The notes: generated by a model from the sequence alone, not told the origin. A stretch of 64,000 nt of DNA from Allodiplogaster sudhausi (GCA_945643635.1 CALZFC010000043.1:413501-477500), one strand, 5' to 3'. Counted from the stretch's first letter, positions 31,775 through 44,994 are shown. Numbers and translations: made by a program.

Positions 31775-32464
31775 AAGAGAGAGATACTCAGAACCCACTG
31801 TGGAGTGCGCAATGTGCTTCCCTCCATCAGCACGGCCATAGGAAGCGAGTGGACGGCGCCAATCTGGCGTCTTTCAATTTATCTGCATGCCCCTCCCAGG
31901 TAATCATCCAGCTCGAGTGAGCATACTGGTTGGTCTCTCAGATTCCTGGCGGTTGGAGTGTACGCTGCCTGGCTGCCTCGTGGCTTTCTTTCCTCTCTCT
32001 GTCTGCTCTCTCATCTTGTCGAGTTGTCTTCTCTTCTATCTCTTACCTTCTTCGACTCTTCCTACAACCACTACGTTCACGTCTACAGCTTCTCTGCCTT
32101 CGGGGTACTCTTCCTTTCTCATTCCATCTCTTTCCTTCCTTCTTAGATCTCTTCTATCATCCACATGCTCATTCACTGTCATCTCACTGCTCAGCTCTCT
32201 CCACATCACTCAAAGAGGTTCCTTTTACAAGATTGACACGAAATAGGGCGCACACTGATTTTAAGGTTGAAGCGTCGTTGCCTGGTGATTTCCCTATTTT
32301 GTCTCTTTCTCTGTGCTCTCTTATTCGAGAGACACAATCGTCTATGCGAGCCATTCGTCTTTTCTATTTTTGCGATCTTCGAGTATTCCTTCGTTTTCTC
32401 CAACATCTTCTTTCATTCTGCTTTTCGACAAGATTTCCCGCAATACTTCTTTTTCCTTTGCTGA
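31523..32464 (+). CDS. PGAP2: PGAP2 (Frag1/DRAM/Sfk1 family), GPI-anchor remodelling
   Basis: Exons: one ending at 31,661, then 31792..31899, 31942..32104, 32147..32217, 32266..32464, all in frame. The first visible exon encodes TM1 (VAVSVPSLTLFVCSLPAIAL then ITCVNLAVYWDFAEATK), joining to THCGVRNVLPSISTAIGSEW and WRLSIYLHAPPRFLAVGVY. These are the hallmark PGAP2 segments (human [20 protein letters not shown] and WRFCIGLHSAPRFL). The last exon matches the C-terminal helices (FAIFEYSFVFSNIFFHS). PGAP2 is a Golgi multi-pass protein needed for fatty-acid remodelling of GPI anchors. The 5' end is not resolved; the start given is approximate. The intron 31,662-31,791 needs a GC donor to keep the THC frame. 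It converges with POLR3E, 76 bp apart. Confidence 0.85.
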
Positions 32465-32540
32465 AGATGTCGAAATCTGAATGCATAAAAAAGTGCTTCA
32501 TTTCTAACAAAGAGAAAGTAGAATGATAGGAAGCACGATA

Positions 32541-32937
32541 TCAGTGTCTGCCACTCAGTCTTCTCTGTCTGGAGGGTGAATGGGAGTTGTTCTCTTGAGA
32601 GAGAGCCAGTACCTCCTTCCATCGCTCAGCCCAGTACTCAGCATCCTCGATCTGGAGTTGCAGCATCCACTCCTCTTCCTCCACAACAGCCTCCTCTCTC
32701 TTGTTATGGAGAATCCAAGTATGAAGCTGTAGATCAGGACTGCCGAGAGTGTGCAGGATAGTGGAGACATCAGAGATGGAGAGACGGAAGAGAGAGGCCA
32801 GCGAGGCTCTCTGCACACTTCCACCCGCATCCAACTGGGCCAGCGCAGCGTCACGAGCACTCCGCCAGAGAACACTCCGCGTCTCTTCCAACTCGCAGAA
32901 CAACACATCACTCTTCACCACCCACATACCTGCAGAC

Positions 32938-32970
<33 letters not shown>

Positions 32971-33652
32971 CAGAGAGGAAGAGAGACAGAGAGAGATGTA
33001 GAGAGAGACAGAGAGAGAGAGGCAAAGAAAAAAGGGAGAGACAGAGAGAAGGAGAGGCAGAAAGGCCGAGAGAGCAGTGCCAATAATGACCACCAGGAAG
33101 CGACGCAAAGGACTTACCTTGGACAAGATGAGCGTATTGGCTGAGGAGTCGGCAGAGTTGTTGACGGGATGGCTGGGGATCCACGCGCAGGAGACTGGAG
33201 GCCTGACCTGTACTCAGGACGAAGGCCTTCAGAAGTAAGGCTCGGATCTGTGAAAAGAGAGGGAAAAAGGGAGAGAGAGAGAGAGATTGGGAGAGAGAAA
33301 TAGAGATGTAGAGAAGGGGCATAATAACGAAGGAAGTACCTGCAGATGAGAGGGCAGCTCCGCTGTCTTCAGCATGGAAAGCAGGGCTGCTGATTTCTCT
33401 TCCAATTGTCCACTATGACGGGAAATAGAAATCAGTCCATGATTGGTTAATAAAATGCCAGAACCAAAAGTCAAGATGAATTAGCATACGCAATGGACAT
33501 TGTCTGCTCAGAAGAAGTCTGGAGAGTGGCAGAAACAAGACGGCGAGTCTCTCTCCGAGTTTTTTCTTCTTTCCCTCCACTCACACTCACGTCACTCAGA
33601 CTCTTGTACACCGCTTCCATCTACAACGAGAGTCTCTCTGTCGGCTGCACAA

Positions 33653-33686
<34 letters not shown>

Positions 33687-34705
33687 CTCTCTTTCTCCTT
33701 CTCTCTATTTCTCCTTCCTTCCTATCTCTCCATAGTATTTATCTCCCTTCACGCTCTCTCTTTCTCCTCTTCTCTCTCTACCTCTCTGCCATAGACGTTG
33801 ACAGGAGTCCACTCTTCATTGGCGATTTCGCTCTCTCTGTGTAGAGCGGAGGCTTCCCTCCTCTTCTTCTGTCTCTCCGTCTCTTGCCTAGCAAACTTGA
33901 CTCTGACTGCCTGGGGGGCGGCGCTCTCCGCTTCCGCCTCCGATTCTCCCCCCGTCATGTCTCCATCCACGTCGCCCTTTTTCTTGCCCTTTTCAGGGAT
34001 GTTGAGATGTGTCATTCCTCTCTTCAACTCAATGCTCCCATCGAAAGGACACAAGAAGAGTTTCCCTAAAAGAATGAGTGATGAAGGACTTGAAAGATAT
34101 TATACCACTGCGACAAACCATCTCTAAAATAAGCTAGAGAGTAGAGAAGAGGAAGGGGATGGTCGAAGCAGCGACCCTCGAAGACCTCTGCAGGCGCATT
34201 GCTTCTGGAATCTATTGTGATGAAGAATAGGAGAGGAAGACTGGCATGGAAGAAGAAAGAAAAGGAGCAGAAGACTAACATGGATGAAGACTGCCGCTCT
34301 CCCAGCCGCTCCGCTTTACTCTTGTCGTATGACCCACTGTGTAAGTCTGCGTCGAGTTGCACTTCCATCTTAATTGTGGTGCATTTCATAGACACAAGGG
34401 AAAACAACTCGGAAAGGAGAGAAGTACAAACCACTTTAGCACTCTTCTTGTATCGAACGCGAGCATTCTTATTCTCCGCAAAGACGTCTTTCTTGCGAGC
34501 AGGAAGCTGCAGCCTCATGAATTGACCCTCCATCTCTCGGCACAGAACAATGTCCAGCTGAAGGGGAGTCAGATATCAACCCTTCCGCAGAAACAACTCG
34601 TACCTCCAACTCGCAGTCATCGGCCTCATCATCCGATTCTACAACCTTCCTTCGATTCTGCTTCCTCTTCAGATTAACCTTCAAAGCATCGTCTTCCATC
34701 TCCAC
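32541..34705 (-). CDS. POLR3E: RNA polymerase III subunit RPC5 (POLR3E)
   Basis: Exons on the minus strand: 34604..34705 (34 codons, acidic, VVESDDEADD), one from 34,557 (IVLCREMEGQFMRLQLPARK), one with VQLDADLHSGSYDKSKAERL, about 33,787-34,068 (FLCPFDGSIELKRGMTHLN and AVRVKFARQETERQKKRREA), a short exon near 33,484-33,625, one near 33,340-33,418 (EEKSAALLSMLKTAELPSHL), about 33,118-33,250, and 32541..~32,930 beginning GMWVVKSDVLF. Each block aligns in order with human RPC5 (VYLAKSLAEKLYLFQYPVRP; ELHLTPLHGILQLRPS; ITVRFSRPESEQARQRR; GNWVVKSDILYP). RPC5 heterodimerises with RPC4 on Pol III and helps initiation and termination. The long C-terminal part of the vertebrate protein (708 aa) is missing, as in shorter invertebrate and fungal forms. 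The presumed 63-66-nt intron near 34,370-34,435 is stop-free. Confidence 0.85.
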
Positions 34706-35614
34706 TGCTGTTTATTCCTAAACACGGGATAGATTGAATTGACAAAAAAAAAAACGCTCTAATCATTTACGTGAGTATACACGGCGACATCAAAGCGAAA
34801 ATGACCTACGAGAATATATGGAACATTTACCATTGCTGTTGAAGGGCTTGTTGTCAACTTTTATTAATGGTTTAAACTTTATTAACATTCCATATAGTAA
34901 TGTGTTTAGGGAAAGAGCAATATTCACAGATAAGATGAAGAGTCACGAATTGAAGAACAAAGAAAGTATAAGAGAAGATTCAGCTAAGAATTGAAGAGAG
35001 CATAGCGACTAGAAAATGTTATGTCAACTCAGTCAAGCTGGGAGATTTCAAATCTAAAGGGCTAGCAAGATGATAGAATAGCACCGATTAAAGGAACGTA
35101 CCAACACGATATTTATTCCTTGTTGCGAGATTTACCAAAAAGAGTAAACAACTGCCTTCACTTTCGATAGACAAGGCAACCAATAATAAAATATAACAAA
35201 ATTTAATAGTTAAAGGAACGGCTTTCCCTTTTTGCACGAGAATAGCCTACTTTTTAAAGTGAATGAAGGCAATATACAATTGCGCAACCCAAATAAATAA
35301 AAGGCAGCATGTAGCAAAAATGAGCATGGCAAATGAGGACAAGGGATATCTGCAAACCCAAGGCAGAATAAGAAATTGCTGAGCGCAACAAAAAGATAAA
35401 TGCAAAAAAGAGAGAGAGTATAGAATTGAAATAAAGTGACGGATGAAAAAGTGAAGCCGGGCCAGTACATATCACGTGGCAAGTTCACTGGGCCACGATT
35501 GAGGAGGAGTGGCAAAGTTTGTATTAGCAGGCCGCACCTTAAACGATGAAGAAACGCAAAAAAAGGTATTCAAAATATAATTGCATTTTGTAGGCAATCA
35601 GGCTTTTGAAGCTG
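34706..35614. other. AT-rich intergenic spacer
   Basis: About 900 bp upstream of POLR3E and downstream of NXN. AT-rich, no repeat family or gene seen. Confidence 0.5.
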
Positions 35615-37293
35615 TTAGAAAGAAAAGAATAGACCAACTGAGCCAGTCTCCGAAGGTAGCCGCTTCCAAGAGAGTCTCCCTTCTTTGAAGGAATCGATGA
35701 AAGAGTCAACGACTGGCTTGGAGACTTCTTCACCCTCACAGACAGCAAAGACATTCAGCAGACCGTCCATGATCACAACAACTGGCAGTTCTACGTCAGC
35801 AAGCCCGAGAATTCGCTCAAGAATCTAAACAATATATTGATCAATGGAAGCTATGCCAATTGTATGACATAACTCGTATTTAGGTCTTCAAAACTGAATA
35901 ACAAAAAAGAAGTACACAGCCTATAAAACCAAAAATGAAATTACAAAATAATCTTTAAAAAACTGACATGGTCACAGACAGGATCGTCGCCAGTGAAGAA
36001 AAGTTGAAGGCCGTCTATTGGAAAAGAATGGCATACTTCTGAATCCGTGGAGCTGAATAGGAAATCTCATTTTTGAGAACTTCTCTTTGTTTGCGAAAAG
36101 AATAATACAATCTGTCTGAACTAATTTCATATTAGAACTCTCAATCATTTCCTGAAGCGTTGTGTAGTAGAAAAGGTCGGTGCATGAGTGGTGTTAACAT
36201 GGGGAAGACTGTTCATGAGATACCAGAACATAAGATAGGAAAGAACTGACGCGCACTCGTCGGAAGAAGTGGATGGGGTGAGAGGAGGTCTTTTCTCTTT
36301 CTCTCTTTCTTCTCTTTCTAGTCTCTTCTCCCTCTCTGCCAATAGCTGTTGTCCCGACTCTTCCAGCACAGACTTTGAAAAGGCGACATCGTCTTCACTT
36401 CCTTCTGAAATCAGCTGAATGATGCTATCTCTTATTAAAGAAGCAGTTCACTGAATAATTAACATATGGTTTTATAAACGTGAGTCTATTCGCATCTGTC
36501 TAAAACATATTTAAAAAAAAAGTTTGAACCATTTTTGTCCACTTGCTACAAACAGTGCTAAGTAATAAGGTCGGCACATGCGCTGTGTTGGAACCCCCCC
36601 CCTGCCCAAAATCCGGTTGAACCGTAGAATTATTCAGAGCACGGTTCCCTTAAAGAATATCCAACTAGATTACGGAAGTGTCAATTATTGAAAAGCGAAG
36701 GGACGTTTTTATTATTCTTCTCCTTCGCCTGAATGACTCTCGGATGGGGGCAAGTGTACTGGATCTCCTTTCTTCGAAGTCTTGACGAATTAGGACAATT
36801 AGGTAGTCTTTTAAACAGAACATCGGGAAAAAATACCAATATCAAAAATTGCTGATTTGTAAGAAGTGAAACCACACCACAACCTATCATCTCTCAGCCT
36901 GAACATCACCGGACAATATTTTCCCTAGACCGACCTATTTAAAAGAAAGCAATAATGTATAAAGCCATAGATGTCACGTAAGAACCCATCCCTCGTAGGC
37001 TGAACGCCCAGAAGATTAGCAAAATGTAGTGGATGTTAAATAGTACACATATGACACAAACCTGTGAAGAGAATGAGAGAAGGCATCTCGCGGAGGCGGA
37101 AGATCGCGTGTTCTGTCAATTCGTAGATTGCACGTGGCTTCCATGGGAAGAAGATCCCTTCACTATCCTCCAGAAGGACAGATCGACCATGCCGGGACAA
37201 GACTTCATTGTCTTCGTCAATAAGTACCACTGATGGAATTCCTGAATTAAACAATCTAAAACTATAAATTTTTAGCACTATCGCAATGTGGTT

Positions 37294-37338
<45 letters not shown>

Positions 37339-39992
37339 ATAAGAAAGTTAGAGTCAAAATCAAAAAGTGAGGTAAAAAGTTACGGTACCTCTTAAAAATA
37401 AAAAAAAATTTCCGAGAACCAGACAAAATTGATTAGAAAAAAACCTTGAACACCGAAAATTCTTGTGAGGGCGATTGTCCTTGCAGGGTCATACGGTAGA
37501 CTCGACCAGGGCATCAATTCAATGAAAGAGTTGAACACTTGTTCAGTCCGATCAGACGAGCAGAAGATCATTTCAAAAGAGATCGATTCTTTATCTTGCA
37601 GAGAACTGTAGACTTGCGACAACTCTTCGACCCATGAGCGGCACGGAGGACACTGCAAAGAAAACCACTCTGAAGCACATTTTTTCAAGCAAAGAGTTTG
37701 TAATGGAAGAAATTATACCCAGTGAGCACCGAAAAAGAGGGCTCGCACGACGGCTTTCTCCATTCTGCACTTTTCTAACTTTCCATCCCTTTGCCGGACC
37801 AAATCACAGCCCTCTTTGGGAACGAAATCCATTGATGGTAGAGGCCTGAATAAAAAAAATATATATATGACGCGATTTGCGAGAGTATCAAAATGGCCGG
37901 GGACCCGGCAAAATTAGATTTCGCTCAAAAGCTCTTTATAGGTACTTTTTAACACGGAGAAACGATTGGAATGGGTCCGGGAGTCTGAAATCGCCATTTT
38001 GGCGAGCTGTGCGAGGTTTAAAATTCGAGAGCCCGATGAAACTTGCAGAGATGGTCGCACATTCGCGTTCGCTGTTTCGGACACAATAAAGCAATATTAG
38101 TGAAAATTTTGTCATAAATAGACAAGATATTGCTTTACAATGCTACTAAAGTAGAATTTGAAAATATTTACATTTATGGTCTCAGCGGCCTCTAGACTTT
38201 GGAGAGGCGCCATTCTCTTATATGGAAAAATGTCGCGGGTTTTCTATCATAAATTGTAGAGCAAAAAATTATCTTCCCAATGAGCTATAGTATTCCAGAT
38301 ATCGACGAGGTTTTTTATGTTTCCCAATCATAAAACTGTTGAAATACGCGCGGTTCAGTGCCTGTGCATCGTCATGCACCTTGTTTAGGCGTTACGGCGA
38401 AACACAAGCGATATACTGCATGAAAGTAGTCTAGGGAATTTATGTAGATTTTTATGTAACTGTTTAAATAAAATTTAAATGCAAAATAAATTTGTTAATT
38501 GCTGGGCAAAACATTCCGCTCGCTCGCGGCATCGAACCCCGGACGTTTGTATCGCGATTCCAACTCGTTCGCAATACACCAAGTCACTCTTCTTGTTGTT
38601 CGACAATGCTTTTCTTCTTACCTTGCTAGGTGCATAGGTCAAAGAAACGCTGAATCCGCCGATTTCAACAGTTTTATGATTGGGAAACATAAAAAACCTC
38701 GTCGATATCTGGCATACTATAGCTCATTGGGAAGATAATTTTTTGCTCTACAATTTAAGATAGAAAACCCGTGACATTTTTCCATATAAGAGAATGCCGC
38801 CTCTCCAAAGTCTAGAGGCCGCTAAGACCATAAAAGTAAATATTTTCAAATTCTTCTTTAGTAGCTTTGTAAAGCAATATCTTGTCTATTTATGACAAAA
38901 TTTTCACGAATATTGCTTTATTGGGTGCGACACAGCTAACGCGAATGTGCGACCTTCTCTGCAAGTTTCATCGGGCTCTCGAATTTTAAAATTCGCACAG
39001 CTCGCCAAAATGGCGATTTCAGACTATCGGACCCATTCCAATCGTTTCTCCGTGTTAAAAAGTACCTATAAAGAGCTTTTGAGCGAAATCTAACTTTGCC
39101 GGGTCCCCGGCTCTTTGGCTTCCTTACGATTCTCTCGCAATTCGCGTCATATAATATAAAAAAAAGCTTTAAACATAAACATAGTATGAAGAAAAAATAG
39201 AAAGAATACGAAAATAAAGACAGATCGAACCAAGGGAACTCGCATCCAGAAGGGTCATCGTGGAGCAAGCGACGGCCATCCTGAGAGATCAGAGTACGCG
39301 AGGAAGAATCCACCACCACAACCGCTGGCCAGGAGGTCATTCCAAGGGCACGCAGAAGTCTGAACAGTCCCTTCCACCAGTCGCCTCTCTTTCCCAATGC
39401 CAACCTGCTTCTGATACGGATATCCTCAAGAGGGGCGATGACGAACCACCCAGCGGGAACTTCACTTCCATCCGCATCGCAGTCCAGGCGGATAAGAGAC
39501 ACGTCTACGCGCAACTCTTCTGAGACTTGCTCAGCCTCCCGCTTCTTCTTTTTCTTTTTCAGTCCAAAGAAACGACGAATCTTTGCCGGTGAGCTCAAAA
39601 CAATGAAACAAGCTTCAAGTTTAGCAATCACAGCTCAATTCAGGTTCGATCATCTTTCAGCATGCCAGTCTTTTCGAAAGAAACAAGTGATCAAAAAGAA
39701 ACCTTTGCGATCCTTCGGAGGTTTTTCTCTGATTTCTTTTCTCAGCGAGTTGGGTCAGCTTTTCGATTAAATCACGTGACTTTGGACCACTTCCGTAAAA
39801 GAAGATGACATAATTAGATGAGTTAATAACATGACCGATCGTCGTCAGAGCATTTCCCTCGTTCTTCTGAAATCCATAACTCTGAGGCCCTTGAGTAGAA
39901 GCCAGCAACCACTCCTATTATACCTCCGATAGTGTGATGTGCACGATCGGAATATCTCTAAAGCAATGCGCGTAGAGATCGTCGAAGCTCAT
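35615..39992 (-). CDS. NXN: Nucleoredoxin (thioredoxin-superfamily oxidoreductase)
   Basis: Minus-strand exons: 39924..39992 (MSFDDLYAHCFRDIPIVHIT), one from 39,881, one about 39,231-39,587, about 37,698-37,835, about 37,440-37,653, about 37,040-37,255, then small exons near 36,390, 36,030 and 35,824, ending at TAA 35,615. The first thioredoxin-like domain has YVIFFYGSGPKSRDLI, with no CxxC, and ends in the family block DDPSGCEFPW. The second domain holds the active site ALFFGAHW|CPPCRSW, split by an intron exactly before CPPC, followed by MIFCSSDRTEQVFNSFIELM then PWSSLPYD, GIPSVVLIDEDNEV and IFFPWKPRAIYEL. The C-terminal third matches the last domain (GLQLFFTGDDPVCD; LPVVVIMDGLLNV). NXN is a cytosolic/nuclear redox regulator of Dishevelled in vertebrates. 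Domain order and spacing fit the 435-aa human protein. A 1.3-kb palindromic element fills the intron 37,836-39,230. Confidence 0.85.
37864..39153. mobile_element. Near-palindromic transposable element in NXN intron
   Basis: Ends TATATGACGCGA (37,864) and TCGCGTCATATA (to 39,153) are inverted, and the arms pair over roughly 480 bp: the left arm runs through CTTTATAGGTACTTTTTAAC and TTTCCCAATCATAAAACTG, the right arm through the complements at 38,660-39,080. The unpaired centre (about 38,348-38,660) carries, on the minus strand, a tRNA-like stretch with box B GGTTCGATGCC near 38,530. No transposase ORF. Confidence 0.8.
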
Positions 39993-41460
39993 CTGCAATT
40001 CCATTCTTTTTAATGCTCTCGAACTTCAATTGCACGATTTGCGTCTCGCGATATTGCATGGAACATAAAACCACCAATATGCGCAATAAGTTAGCTAGAT
40101 TTAGACTGTAATGAATAAAGAACATGACGGGAGAAAGATGACTCAAGCGAAGATGCTTGTATTCATCTGGACTGATCATCGATTGAATTGGAAGTGGCTG
40201 AGGCATTGGCAGGGCAGAAGATGGTGGAGATGCATGGAAGAGAAAACAAAGGAGCCGACCCGCAAGGCCGCTCTCTCTCTTTCCCTTTCCCGCCATCTCT
40301 CCAACTAATCTCTCACTGCCACGCACAATGGAGTGGGGGGCTCAAAGCCGAAGAACTAAACTCGTACGATTGTTTAGCGGCGAGGACAAAAAGGGATTTT
40401 TCCCAAACAAGTTCATCCCAGTTCTCCAAGCCACGATACAGCTAACTGACATCGATATAAATATCTAGTCTAGAGTTATCTAAAAGTCGACTGTAATTTA
40501 TAGGCCGGTATAGCGCCGAGAGGTGTAGCGGGCGCGGGGGTGGAGATACGGGAAAGCGGTTTTTTGGGGATTATTTAATAGTGTCTGGGCTACAAGAATA
40601 TGTGGGTATCAAAAATTTAGGGTTGGCGCCGGCGCCGGCGCGGGCGGCCAAACTTTGGTCCGAGGTGACTTCGATTTGGGCACTTTGCCGACTTTGAGGG
40701 GCTGTATCTTTTTTTCGGGTAGAGATATGGGAATGGAAAAAAATAGTGGTAGATAGATCGTTCAAAAATGAATATGATTCCTGGAGTTGAGATGATTTCG
40801 AGTTTTGGTAGATCAATACGAGGCCGGCGCGCAAACCATACGTTTTTAGGGTACTTTTTTAGGCTCATTCTTCTCATTTTCTCGAAATCTACAAAGTCTG
40901 GTTTTGATTAAACTGACTGCGATTGTAGAGTTTTTGATGGGCTTTCTTTTAATAGTAGACTTATCGACTTTTGGGCACTTGGTCTATGAGATATTATCGA
41001 TTGAAGGGTCAAATTGTTTTGTTAGGAGCGAACATTCTAAAATTCATATCTTTATGAATAGGGAAGGTAGAGGGATGAGAGTTTCAGAATCATACAGAAT
41101 TTCACGAGAGCTTCAATATGAGTATACATAGGAGAGGCTGGCTCTTCATTAAAGTGCCCTGCCAGGGCCGTAAAGTGGAAAATTTTTGGAACGCACTTTG
41201 GGCCTCCGTTTCTTCGCGATACTTAAAGATGTTGTTACATGTTATATACCATTCTGTAGCTCTCGAGAAGGAGAACAACTTTCTCATACAACACATTTTC
41301 ATATTTTGTCATTTTTGATCTACTTTTGGGGTCAGTATGTTCAGGCCACTATTTCGGCCTTAGCTATCGCTGGCACTTTTTGGCGCATATTTTTTTTCTT
41401 GTAGAGCCAAAAATATATAGGTCAATCATCGCATTTGATCCAGGCATATTCGAGATATGA

Positions 41461-41555
41461 ATTATTTTGTGGCTTTTTGGGCTATTTTCACTGCACATCG
41501 AAACTCATGGGTCGCAGGTTCGAATCCGCGCGCGCGCAAACTCTTTTGCGCGTTT
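41461..41555 (+). other. tRNA-like box A/box B segment inside unit 1
   Basis: TGGCTTTTTGG (box A-like, near 41,471) and GGTTCGAATCC (41,517-41,527, a perfect box B match) are about 36 nt apart and are followed by a GC-rich hairpin (GCGCGCAAA...TTTTGCGCG). The T-stem does not pair fully, so it is not a functional tRNA. The block recurs in nearly all units, with box B altered to GGTTCGGAGTC in units 8, 9 and 15. Confidence 0.5.
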
Positions 41556-41744
41556 TTGTATAAGTCCTGAGTATGTTAAAAGAGTGATATCATATAGTAA
41601 AGACTCCAAGCTTTCTAATGAGCTTAAATTCAAAGGCCCAGATAGTCCAGTAGCGCCGCTAGAACAGACTTTTGACCTTTTAGAGCCAAATAACAACCCT
41701 TAGAGTCAAATAACAACTCTTAGAGATAATTTATATCGGGAAAT

Positions 41745-41815
41745 GGCCTCCGGGGCGATATCCCCGGTGGCCATTGACCGGGCCAAAGGCCCGTAGCGTG
41801 ACAAAGTCACGCTAG
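41745..41815 (+). other. Triple-hairpin 3' terminus of unit 1 (model for all units)
   Basis: Three adjacent hairpins: GGCCTCCGGGG/CCCCGGTGGCC (41,745-41,772; in most other units the loop is CGATAG), CGGGCC-AAA-GGCCCG (41,779-41,793) and AGCGTGAC-AAA-GTCACGCT (41,795-41,813), the last overlapping CTAG (41,812-41,815). The same module ends every full unit (units 8 and 11 lack the first hairpin). By analogy with Helitrons the last hairpin would be the replication/transfer terminator. Confidence 0.75.
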
Positions 41816-44800
41816 TCTATTATTATATAAAAGTCGACTGTTATTTATCGGCTGGTATAGCGCGGGGCGGTGTAGCGGGTGGCGGGATTGAGATACGGGG
41901 AAGCGGTTTTTTGGGGATTATGTAAAAGTTTCCGGGATACAAGAATATGTGGGGTTCAAAAAATTAGCTTTGGCGCCGGCGATTTTGCTACATGTTATAT
42001 ACCAATCTGTAGCTTTTGAGAAGACGAACAACTTTCTCATACAAAACATTTTGATATTCCATTGTTTTTGATCTAAATTCAAAGGCCCAGATAGTCCAGT
42101 AGCGCCGCTAGAACAAACTTTTGACCTTTTAGAGCCAAATAACAACCTTTAGAGTCAAATAACAACCCTTAGAGATAATTTATATCGGGAAATGGCCTCC
42201 GGGGCGATAGCCCCGGTGGCCATTTACCGGGCCAAAGGCCCGTAGCGTGACAAAGTCACGCTAGTCTAGAGTTATCTAAAAGTCGACTGTTATTTATCCT
42301 ACCCGATAGCGCGGAGAGGTGCTGTGGGCGGTGGGGTTGAGATATCGGGAAGCGGTTTTTTGCATTTTGTAGATTATCCCCTGGGCTACCAGAATATATG
42401 GGTCTCAAAAAATTGGGTTCGATATTGGCGCCGGCGCGGGCGCCCAAACTTTGGTCCGAGGCGACTTCCATTTTGGCTCTTTGGCGACTTTGAGGGGCTG
42501 TATCTTTTTTTCGGGTAGAGATATGGCGATGAAAAAAATACTGGAAGATAGCCAGTTCAAAAATGAATATGATTCCTGGAGTTGAGATCATTCCGATGTT
42601 TGGTAGATCAGTGGCAGCGTGGCGCGTTTTGACCCCATTTTTTGGCTGTTTTTCGGCATGTAGTTTGAACTTTTCTCGAAATCTACAAAGTCCGCTTTTG
42701 ATTAAACTGACTGCGATTGTAGAGTTTTTGACGGCGCATCTTTTAATAGCAGAATTATCAACTTTTGGACACTAGAAGTTGTAGATATTATCGATTGAAG
42801 CGTGAACATTTTTTGTTAGGAGCGAACCTTCTAAAATACATATCTTTATGGATAGGGTTGGGAGAGGGATGAGACTTTGAGAATATTGAAGGACTTCAAG
42901 AGAGCTTCAATATGAGTATACATAGGTTAGGCTGGGTTGTCACTAAAGTGCCCTGCCAGGGCCGTGAAGTGGCAAATTTTTGGAACGCAATTTGGGCCTC
43001 CGTTTCTTCGCGAAAGTTAAAGGTTATGCCACATATTATATATCATTCTGTAGCTATCGAGAAGGCGAACAACATTCTCATACAAAACGTTTTCATATTT
43101 TGTCATTTTTGATCTACTTTTGGGGTCAGAAGGTTCAGGCCACTTTTTCGGCCTTAGCTATCACTGACACTTTTTGGTGCATATTTTTTTTATTGTAGAG
43201 CCAAAAATTAGCTATCGAATGATAGGTAGATCATGGGATTTGATCCAGGCATATTCGAGATATGAATTATTTTGTGGCTTTTTGGTACATTTTCAGTGCA
43301 CGTCGAAAGTCATGGGACGCAAGTTCGAATCCGCGCGCGCACAAACTCTTTTGCGCGCTTTTGTATGGCTCCTGATGAAATTATAAGAGTGCTAACATAG
43401 ACTAAGGACTCCAAGCTTTCTAATGAGCGGAAATTCAAAGACCTAGGATGTCCATTAACGCCGCTAGAACAGACTTTTGTCCTTTTTAAGCCAACTAACA
43501 ACCCTTAGAGCCAACTAACGACCCAACTTACTATCTTTTTATCGGGAAATGGCCTCCGGGGCGATAGCCCCGGTGGCCATTGACCGGGCCAAAGGCCCGT
43601 AGCGTGCCGAAGGCACGCTAGTCTACTATTATATAAAAGTCGACTGTTATTTATTGACCGGTATAGCGCGGAGAGGTGCTGTGGGCGGTGGGGGTGAGAT
43701 ATGGGAAAGCGGTTCTCGGGGTTTTCTAAAATATCCCCTGGGCTACCAGAATATGTGGGTTTCAAAAAATTAGGGTTGGCGCCGGCGCCGGCGCGGGCGC
43801 CCAAACTTTGGTCCGAGGCGACTTCCATTTTGGCTCTTTGGCGACTTTGAGGGGCTGTATCTTTTTTTCGGGTAGAGATATGGTGATGAAAAAAATACTG
43901 GAAGATAGCCAGTTCAAAAATGAATATGATTCCTGGAGTTGAGATCATTCCGATGTTTGGTAGATCAGTGGCAGCGTGGCGCGTTTTGACCCCATTTTTT
44001 GGCTGTTTTTCGGCATGTAGTTTGAACTTTTCTCGAAATCTACAAAGTCCGCTTTTGATTAAACTGACTGCGATTGTAGAGTTTTTGACGGCGCATCTTT
44101 TAATAGTAGAATTATCAACTTTTGGACACTAGAAGTTGTAGATATTATCGATTGAAGCGTGAACATTTTTTGTTAGGAGCGAACCTTCTAAAATACATAT
44201 CTTTATGAATAGGGAAGGTAGAGGGATGAGAGTTTCAGAATAGGGAAGGTAGAGGGATGAGAGTTTTCACGAGAGCTTCAATATGAGTATAGGTAGGTTA
44301 GGCTGGGTTATCATTAAAGTGCCCTGCCAGGGCCGTGAAGTGTCAAATTTTTGGAGCGCACTTTGGGCCTCCGTTTCTTCGCGGTAGTTAAAGGTTATGC
44401 CACATATTATATACCATTCCGTAGCTCACGAGATGGCTAACAACTTTCTCATACAAAACATTTTGATATTTCGATGTTTTTGATCTACTTTTGGGGTCAG
44501 AATGTTCAGGCCACTATTTCGGCCTTAGCTGTCACTGACACTTTTTGGCGCATATTTTTTTTATTGTAGAGCCTAAAATTAGCCATCGAATGATAGGTAG
44601 ATCATGGGATTTGATCCAGGCATATTCGAGATATGAATTATTTTGTGGCTTTTTGGTACATTTTCAGTGCACGTCGAAAGTCATGAGTCGCAGGTTCGAA
44701 TCCGCGCGCGCGCAAACTCTTTTGCGCGCTTTTATATGACTCCTGAGTATGTTAAAATAGTGACATCATATAGTAAAGACTCCAAGCTTTTTAATGAGCT

Positions 44801-44994
44801 TAAATTCAAAGGCCCAGATAGTCCACTAGCGCCGCTAGAATAGACTTTTGACCCTTTAGAGCCAAATTTTAACCCTTAGAGCCAACTAACCCACCCTTGG
44901 ATAAAAATTATTTATCGGGAAATGGCCTCCGGGGCGATAGCCCCGGTGGCCATTGACCGGGCCAAAGGCCCGTAGCGTGGCTGCGCCACGCTAG

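Noticed and set aside
41461..41555. Functional tRNA gene with CAT anticodon
   Set aside because: Box B is good, but the T-stem and acceptor stem do not pair; only a tRNA-like remnant can be claimed.
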